DNA of 16,534 bases. It comes from CAYYNP01 sp964472545. GTDB taxonomy: Bacteria > Planctomycetota > Planctomycetia > Pirellulales > Thermoguttaceae. The DNA is taken from positions 1-16,534 of the forward strand of contig CAYYNP010000229.1 of NCBI GenBank assembly GCA_964472545.1, read 5' to 3'. Below the pieces are notes generated by a model, which was given only the letters and a program-made list of their open reading frames with translations, was not told the origin of the DNA and searched no databases. Every line of letters begins with the position of its first letter. The first letter of the stretch is position 1. A program made the position numbers and the translations under genes. Shown here one piece after another: positions 13,954-16,534 of the stretch.

Positions 13954-15732
13954 TCAGGCCGCTACGTCGTGTACCCGTTTGCGCCGACGACGCATCCACG
14001 TCGCCAAGCCGGTCGTCAGCATCGCCGCCGGAAACATCGCAGTCGTACTCGGCTCCGGAACCGAAGCCGTGGCCGTCGGCCCGGGGTCGGCTCGCGTGAA
14101 ATGGGTGATCAGGTCGGTGATGTCCTGTCCGTCGACGATACCGTCGCCGCGCCCCAGCGGACCGCCGGCCGTGTCGTTGTCGAGCCAGGTGCGGTCGGCC
14201 GGATCGCCGGGCAGGCTGAAGTGGATGATCAGGCTGGTGATGTCCTGCCCGTCGACGTTTCCGTCGCCGTTGCCGTCGCCCCCCTCGGCGACGAACAGCC
14301 CGATCTCGACGGCGTCGACCACGCCAAGCGTTTCGCCCTCGACGTATTCGACGCCCCGGTTGAAGACGCCCAAGCCGAGATGTCCCGCCGGGCCTTTGCC
14401 GGGCACGTGGATCGGCGGCACCGTGTCAAACCGGCCGTCAATTTGTCCGTCAGCCGAGAGGATCGTATGGCTGACCTCTCCGCGGCGGTCGCCCACGCCG
14501 ACCGGCTGCACCGACAACGTGCCGCCGAGTTGCACGTCGCCGGCGACCGTCACAGCGCCGTGGGCGTCGTCGGTGAACCGGCTGACGTATCGCGACGGCT
14601 CGCCGATCTCGAATCGGCCGCCCACGTCGAGCGTACCGCCGGGACCGATCGAGAGCGTGCCGTCGGCCACGTTCGTTTCGCCGGCGACCGAGAGCGTGGC
14701 ATCGGCGGCAACGAGAAGTTGCCCGGCTTCCTCGATCGACAGCGAGAGTGCCTCGGCGGATTCGCCCGGCAGCGGCACCGCGACTTGCACCTCGTCGATC
14801 CGCACGGTTGCGTGTGTGTCGGCATTGGGAAGATCGCCCTCCACGCCGCCGAGCCATTGCGTCGAGGAGTTCCAAGCTCCGCCACCCTCTCCGTCCCAGG
14901 TGAGCGACGCCTCCGCCGTACCGGCCAGGGTAATGTTGTCGATCGCGAAGTAGGCCGGCGTGTTCATGCCCCAAAGCGGATCGTTGTCGGACGAGGTCAA
15001 CCGGAACTCCAGCACGTTCGGCTGGTCGAACTCCGAGAGGTCGACGAAGGTCCAATCGTCGAGGATGTAGTCCTGCGAGTTGTCGGCGAAGCGGAAGTCG
15101 GCCAGGTAGAAATCGACCGTGCCGGCCGGCGAGCCGTCTTCTTTCTTACCGGTGATCTCGAGTTGGAAGTAGTCCCGGTCGTTGCCGCCGGCGCCGCCAA
15201 AACGCTTAGCAAAGGCGTTGCCCTCCTTCATCGTCCAGTAGGCGTACGTGGTGTTGGTGAAGTAGGCGCCCAGCAGATCGTCGCCGGGGACGCCGGAGAT
15301 CGTCGGCGTACGGCCGCCCAGGAAGGCGATGCCCTCGTAGGCCACCGCGTAGGTCGGCGATTCATCGACGCCGGAACCCGCGATCGCGGCGTATTGGTTC
15401 TCGAAGCCCGGTGTGGTCGCGTCGGTGACGTTCGAGTAGGCAAATCCGTCCCAGTAGCCCACGCCCTGGCCGGGATCGGCATGGTAGTGGTTGTGGAACT
15501 GTAGGTCGCCGCTGGTGAAGACGCCGTCTTCGTTGGCCGGCAGCGGAGGATTGGTGGCATGGTATCGTTGCGAGCCGTTGAAGAAGCTCTCCGGCCCGAG
15601 CGCAGGCCGCGTGTCCTCGAAGCCGACGTAGATCTCCGCCCGGGCGAAACCGGCCCCCATCGCGTAGACGAGCGGTACGATCAGGCCCAGCGTCAACTTC
15701 CCGTTTTGCACTCTGCGCTTCGCATTCTGCAT
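13954..15732 (-). CDS. DUF4465 protein with dockerin-like repeats and PEP-CTERM-type sorting tail
   Basis: 592 residues, exported. Start ATG 15732 has a G-rich ribosome site (GGGGGGA) 7 nt upstream; the alternative ATGs at 15739 and 15725 lie in other frames. A signal peptide covers ~1-32 (LTLGLIVPLVYAMGAGFARA). Residues ~35-270 match DUF4465: GYWDGFAYSNVTD (92-104), FTNTTYAYWTMKEGN (158-172), FYLADFRF (208-215), GMNTPAYFAIDN (255-266). Residues 277-480 are beta-rich and resemble autotransporter-type strand repeats (LTWDGEGGGAWNSSTQW). Two dockerin-like Ca-binding segments follow: GDGNGDGNVDGQDIT (485-499) and RGDGIVDGQDITDL (528-541), also visible as similar DNA at 14104-14147 and 14220-14267. 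The end, VPEPSTTAMFPAAML...RRRRKR (558-586), is a PEP-CTERM signal for exosortase-type sorting; no exosortase is in the window. It lies 13 nt after the DUF1559 gene and 25 nt before cobO. The function of DUF4465 is unknown. Confidence 0.9.
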   Translation of the reverse strand: MQNAKRRVQNGKLTLGLIVPLVYAMGAGFARAEIYVGFEDTRPALGPESFFNGSQRYHATNPPLPANEDGVFTSGDLQFHNHYHADPGQGVGYWDGFAYSNVTDATTPGFENQYAAIAGSGVDESPTYAVAYEGIAFLGGRTPTISGVPGDDLLGAYFTNTTYAYWTMKEGNAFAKRFGGAGGNDRDYFQLEITGKKEDGSPAGTVDFYLADFRFADNSQDYILDDWTFVDLSEFDQPNVLEFRLTSSDNDPLWGMNTPAYFAIDNITLAGTAEASLTWDGEGGGAWNSSTQWLGGVEGDLPNADTHATVRIDEVQVAVPLPGESAEALSLSIEEAGQLLVAADATLSVAGETNVADGTLSIGPGGTLDVGGRFEIGEPSRYVSRFTDDAHGAVTVAGDVQLGGTLSVQPVGVGDRRGEVSHTILSADGQIDGRFDTVPPIHVPGKGPAGHLGLGVFNRGVEYVEGETLGVVDAVEIGLFVAEGGDGNGDGNVDGQDITSLIIHFSLPGDPADRTWLDNDTAGGPLGRGDGIVDGQDITDLITHFTRADPGPTATASVPEPSTTAMFPAAMLTTGLATWMRRRRKRVHDVAA

Positions 15733-15738
15733 TTTGCA
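15704..15738 (-). repeat. Heptanucleotide tandem repeat spanning the DUF4465 start codon
   Basis: On the minus strand five units follow exactly: TGCAAAA, TGCAGAA, TGCGAAG, CGCAGAG, TGCAAAA. They cover the ATG at 15732 and the first codons. Because each of the first three units is preceded by A, ATG recurs at 15739, 15732 and 15725, in three different frames. The middle one is the one used by the long protein. Confidence 0.75.
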
Positions 15739-15745
15739 TTCCCCC

Positions 15746-16534
15746 CTACCAGGTCTTTTCGACGAGCTCGTCCCCTTCGCGCGTGCAGATCGCCGCCAGG
15801 GCTTCCAGGTCCATTTCATCGTAGAGGAACACGGCCGCCCCGTCGGCAAACAACGCATTCGCCCCGCCGTGGTGGTCGCTGCGGATGTCGTTCTCGAACT
15901 CGGGCGCGTCGTTGATGGCGAAGGCCTGGTCGAAGATGTTGCGGCCGTTGATCCACTGCCCGTCGCGAAAGCCGCCGTCTTCGGAGACGATCAGCGTGTG
16001 CGACTGGCCGTCGAGGATCTGGCGGATCTTGATCGCACGGTCGTAGAGCATCGTGCCCTTGGGTGGATTGTTCGGGCCGGTGATCCGCTCACCGTAGATC
16101 CCGCCGTAGTCACAGGCCGCCCGGCCGTCGACCAGGTTCGACTCGCGGACCACGCTGGGACAGAGATACACCGACACGACTTCCGCGGCCGCTTCCGCGT
16201 TTTCTTCGCTGTTGAAGGGCTTGTTGAAATCGATCCGCTCGTGGATCGACGCCCCTTCGAGGTGTTCCAGCAGATAGGCCGACCAGGCCAACTGCCGGCC
16301 TTTGGGCCAACGTGGCGAGATCGGCTCGACGCCGCCGACGGGGAAGCGCTCGTGGGTGCCGTGGTAGTCCAACAGTGCGACGCCGATCTGGTGGAGATTA
16401 CTACTGCACGAAGCCCGCCGCGCCGAACTCCGCACCGCCTGCACCGCCGGCACCAACAGGCCCATCAACACGCCGATGATGGCGATCACTACCAGGAGTT
16501 CGACAAGAGTGAAGGCGCGGCGGGGAGCGGTGAG
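15746..16534 (-). CDS. DUF1559 pseudopilin-like protein (5' end beyond the window)
   Basis: 262 codons are visible; the frame is open to the window edge, so the start is missing, probably by only a few residues. The visible N-terminus, PRRAFTLVELLVVIAIIGVL, is a type IV prepilin-like cleavage and membrane segment, with Ala rather than the more usual Gly before the FTLVE motif. Next comes VPAVQAVRSSARRASCSSNLHQIGVALLDYH, the standard DUF1559 start. The C-terminus has the H-X9-DG pattern (HHGGANALFADG) and ends DLEALAAICTREGDELVEKTW. Such proteins are greatly expanded in planctomycetes and probably form cell-envelope pseudopili or surface structures; their role is not established. The stop at 15746 lies 13 nt before the DUF4465 start, which suggests translational coupling or at least one transcript. 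Confidence 0.93.
   Translation of the reverse strand, partial: LTAPRRAFTLVELLVVIAIIGVLMGLLVPAVQAVRSSARRASCSSNLHQIGVALLDYHGTHERFPVGGVEPISPRWPKGRQLAWSAYLLEHLEGASIHERIDFNKPFNSEENAEAAAEVVSVYLCPSVVRESNLVDGRAACDYGGIYGERITGPNNPPKGTMLYDRAIKIRQILDGQSHTLIVSEDGGFRDGQWINGRNIFDQAFAINDAPEFENDIRSDHHGGANALFADGAAVFLYDEMDLEALAAICTREGDELVEKTW

Noticed and set aside
14104..14267. Cellulosome assembly, suggested by the two dockerin-like segments.
   Set aside because: There is no cohesin or glycoside hydrolase here; in planctomycetes such dockerin-like pairs commonly sit before PEP-CTERM tails of surface proteins.

Overview
The window looks like a chromosomal segment of a GC-rich planctomycete, most likely Pirellulales-like (order-level inference). 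The pointers are a DUF1559 pseudopilin-like protein with an H-X9-DG C-terminus, a DUF4465 protein with dockerin-like repeats and a PEP-CTERM-type tail, and a giant secreted macroglobulin ending in a planctomycete-style STN/secretin-like domain and a Gly/Met-rich tail. No rRNA, tRNA, CRISPR array, transposase or phage gene was seen.

Layout from left to right. (1) 26-1000 (-): YhaM-like OB-fold/HD-domain 3'-5' exoribonuclease. (2) 1001-1369: divergent intergenic region. It holds a roughly 143-bp nested palindromic element, two candidate promoters facing apart that share an identical -10 hexamer, and a degenerate 7-nt repeat touching the proS start codon. (3) 1370-3133 (+): proS, bacterial-type prolyl-tRNA synthetase with an editing insertion, followed by a TerB-like gene at 3209-3775 (+). 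(4) 3776-3966: convergent intergenic region filled by a second nested palindrome of the same kind. (5) 3967-13134 (-): one gene of 3,055 codons for an exported alpha-2-macroglobulin-like protein. Its order is signal peptide, TPRs, MG domain pair, ExbD-like domain, MG2 and further MG domains, thioester-type toroid domain without the thioester residues, MG10-like domain, second TPR block, second MG pair, STN/secretin-like domain, Gly/Met-rich tail. (6) 13413-16534 (-): three tightly spaced genes read DUF1559 (cut by the window edge), DUF4465/PEP-CTERM, cobO.

Functionally these are mostly unrelated neighbours: RNA decay, tRNA charging, a small TerB-like protein, cobalamin adenosylation and cell-surface proteins. 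The most unusual object is the giant macroglobulin, because it joins segments resembling both ExbD (inner-membrane energy transduction) and STN/secretin N domains (outer-membrane partners) in one predicted periplasmic chain, and because its TPR-MG module appears twice. The second theme is repeat biology: two related cloverleaf-like palindromes in intergenic regions, and three unrelated heptanucleotide tandem repeats placed at or inside genes, where a 7-nt step would change the reading frame or the start-codon context.
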